A DNA stretch of 64,000 nt from assembly GCA_963580285.1 (NCBI GenBank), contig OY757026.1, positions 44,633,431 to 44,697,430 on the forward strand, given 5' to 3'. Source of the stretch: Lucinisca nassula. Its lineage: Eukaryota > Mollusca > Bivalvia > Lucinida > Lucinidae. Positions 63,465-64,000 of this stretch are shown here, piece by piece (position 1 is the stretch's first letter; every line of letters begins with the position of its first letter). Below the pieces are notes generated by a model. It did no database searches. It was not told the DNA's origin and was given only the letters and a program-made list of their open reading frames with translations. A program made the translations under genes and the position numbers.

Positions 63465-64000
63465 CAAGGGGTCTCAACTACCGACTAATAAGCACTGGCA
63501 CTGTTCGTCGCCCTTATGCGATGCACGCTTGAGAGCTAGACGTCCCTGTCGTGACCAAAGTTAACGCGTCGACACAGTACGGAACACTTACGCTAGTGCA
63601 TGACATACGTAAATTGGCGTCTAAGCGACTGACATATGCGTATCCACAACCGACCAGACAAAAACTGCTACTTATGGACAGCAGCATTGTTAAAACTTGA
63701 ATTTTAATGGTTGGTTTTGAAAACGTAAATAGTTTCTTTCAAACATTTGAAACATCGAAAGGAAAGAAAGAAAAGTATAAAAAGTGTTTGCGAAAACCAT
63801 GACTTGCACGCGCAGATGGAGTTGTTTCCCATAGAAGCTACCTGTTTTTTTGGATTTGTTTACATTAGCAACGCTCAATACTGACAACGTCCGCATTTCG
63901 TTATTGAAGCTATTTACGTATCTTTTCGGGATTGCACGACCCGCAGAAAAAGCGACCGACTGAAGTCGGTTTATTTCTAAGAGTGCCCTAAAGTCACCGT
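63465..64000. repeat. W2: inverted relative of W1, second part, to the window end
   Basis: 63466-63630 is the complement of 24965-25140, and 63634-63755 that of 24425-24545. The ~415-bp segment between them in W1 (including repeat Y) is absent here. No genes seen. The final ~240 bp has no match in the window. Confidence 0.65.

Overview
The window looks like non-coding, repeat-saturated DNA from an invertebrate animal, most likely a marine mollusc and probably a bivalve. That is an inference. It rests on tRNA-derived SINEs whose 3' tails end in a GACGTTAAAC-type motif, on arrays of ~145-167 bp units inside elements resembling bivalve 'pearl'/Helentron-type non-autonomous transposons, on a short hammerhead-ribozyme tandem repeat like animal retrozymes, and on Mag-like Gypsy and Penelope-like reverse transcriptases. 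I found no convincing host protein-coding gene, rRNA or functional tRNA gene. Almost every long open frame belongs to a mobile element or is a translation of a simple repeat.

Layout. 1-5.1 kb: SINE copies (family A, ~310 bp, several with clean target-site duplications; tRNA-headed families C, D and E), a Harbinger-like MITE and a 5'-truncated LINE with a GATA tail. 6.0-8.1 kb: a tandem-repeat transposon, H1. 8.4-10.2 kb: three more family A SINEs. 10.2-12.6 kb: an A+T-rich, long, uninterrupted and divergent Penelope-like reverse transcriptase frame whose only upstream ATG lies in an adjoining SINE. 14.5-16.4 kb: a minisatellite and inverted element H2. 17.4-18.3 kb: an element built of ~24-bp palindromic units between inverted ends. 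20.37-28.53 kb: a nearly complete Gypsy element with LTRs, a GTACC target duplication, gag, protease and pol, split by ~3 kb of nested repeats. 28.7-30.4 kb: mirror-image minisatellites and datable SINE insertions. 30.6-33.5 kb: a LINE with RNase H and a zinc-knuckle domain. 35.8-37.2 kb: two opposite-facing TIR elements with a central hairpin. 37.7-38.3 kb: a tandem hammerhead (retrozyme-like) repeat, with a third copy at 45.4-45.6 kb. 38.5-39.3, 43.3-43.6 and 56.7-59.4 kb: minus-strand Penelope-like 3' regions, the last with its decayed reverse transcriptase. 46.7-55.7 kb: a transposon (H3) split by another (H4) and by an L1-like LINE, and containing a perfect 224-bp inverted repeat. 59.4-64 kb: a rearranged second copy of the repeat nested in the Gypsy element, with long CA tracts and element H5.

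The elements interact mainly by nesting. Target-site duplications and paralogous empty sites give a relative order: the Gypsy element received a ~3 kb repeat block, which later received a family A and a family C SINE, while its relative at the right end received H5. The non-autonomous elements presumably relied on LINE, Penelope-like or Helitron-type enzymes supplied in trans. The most interesting items are the hammerhead tandem repeat, the divergent reverse transcriptase frame, the perfect foldback at 50892-51370, and the recurring architecture of elements carrying ~145-167 bp unit arrays.
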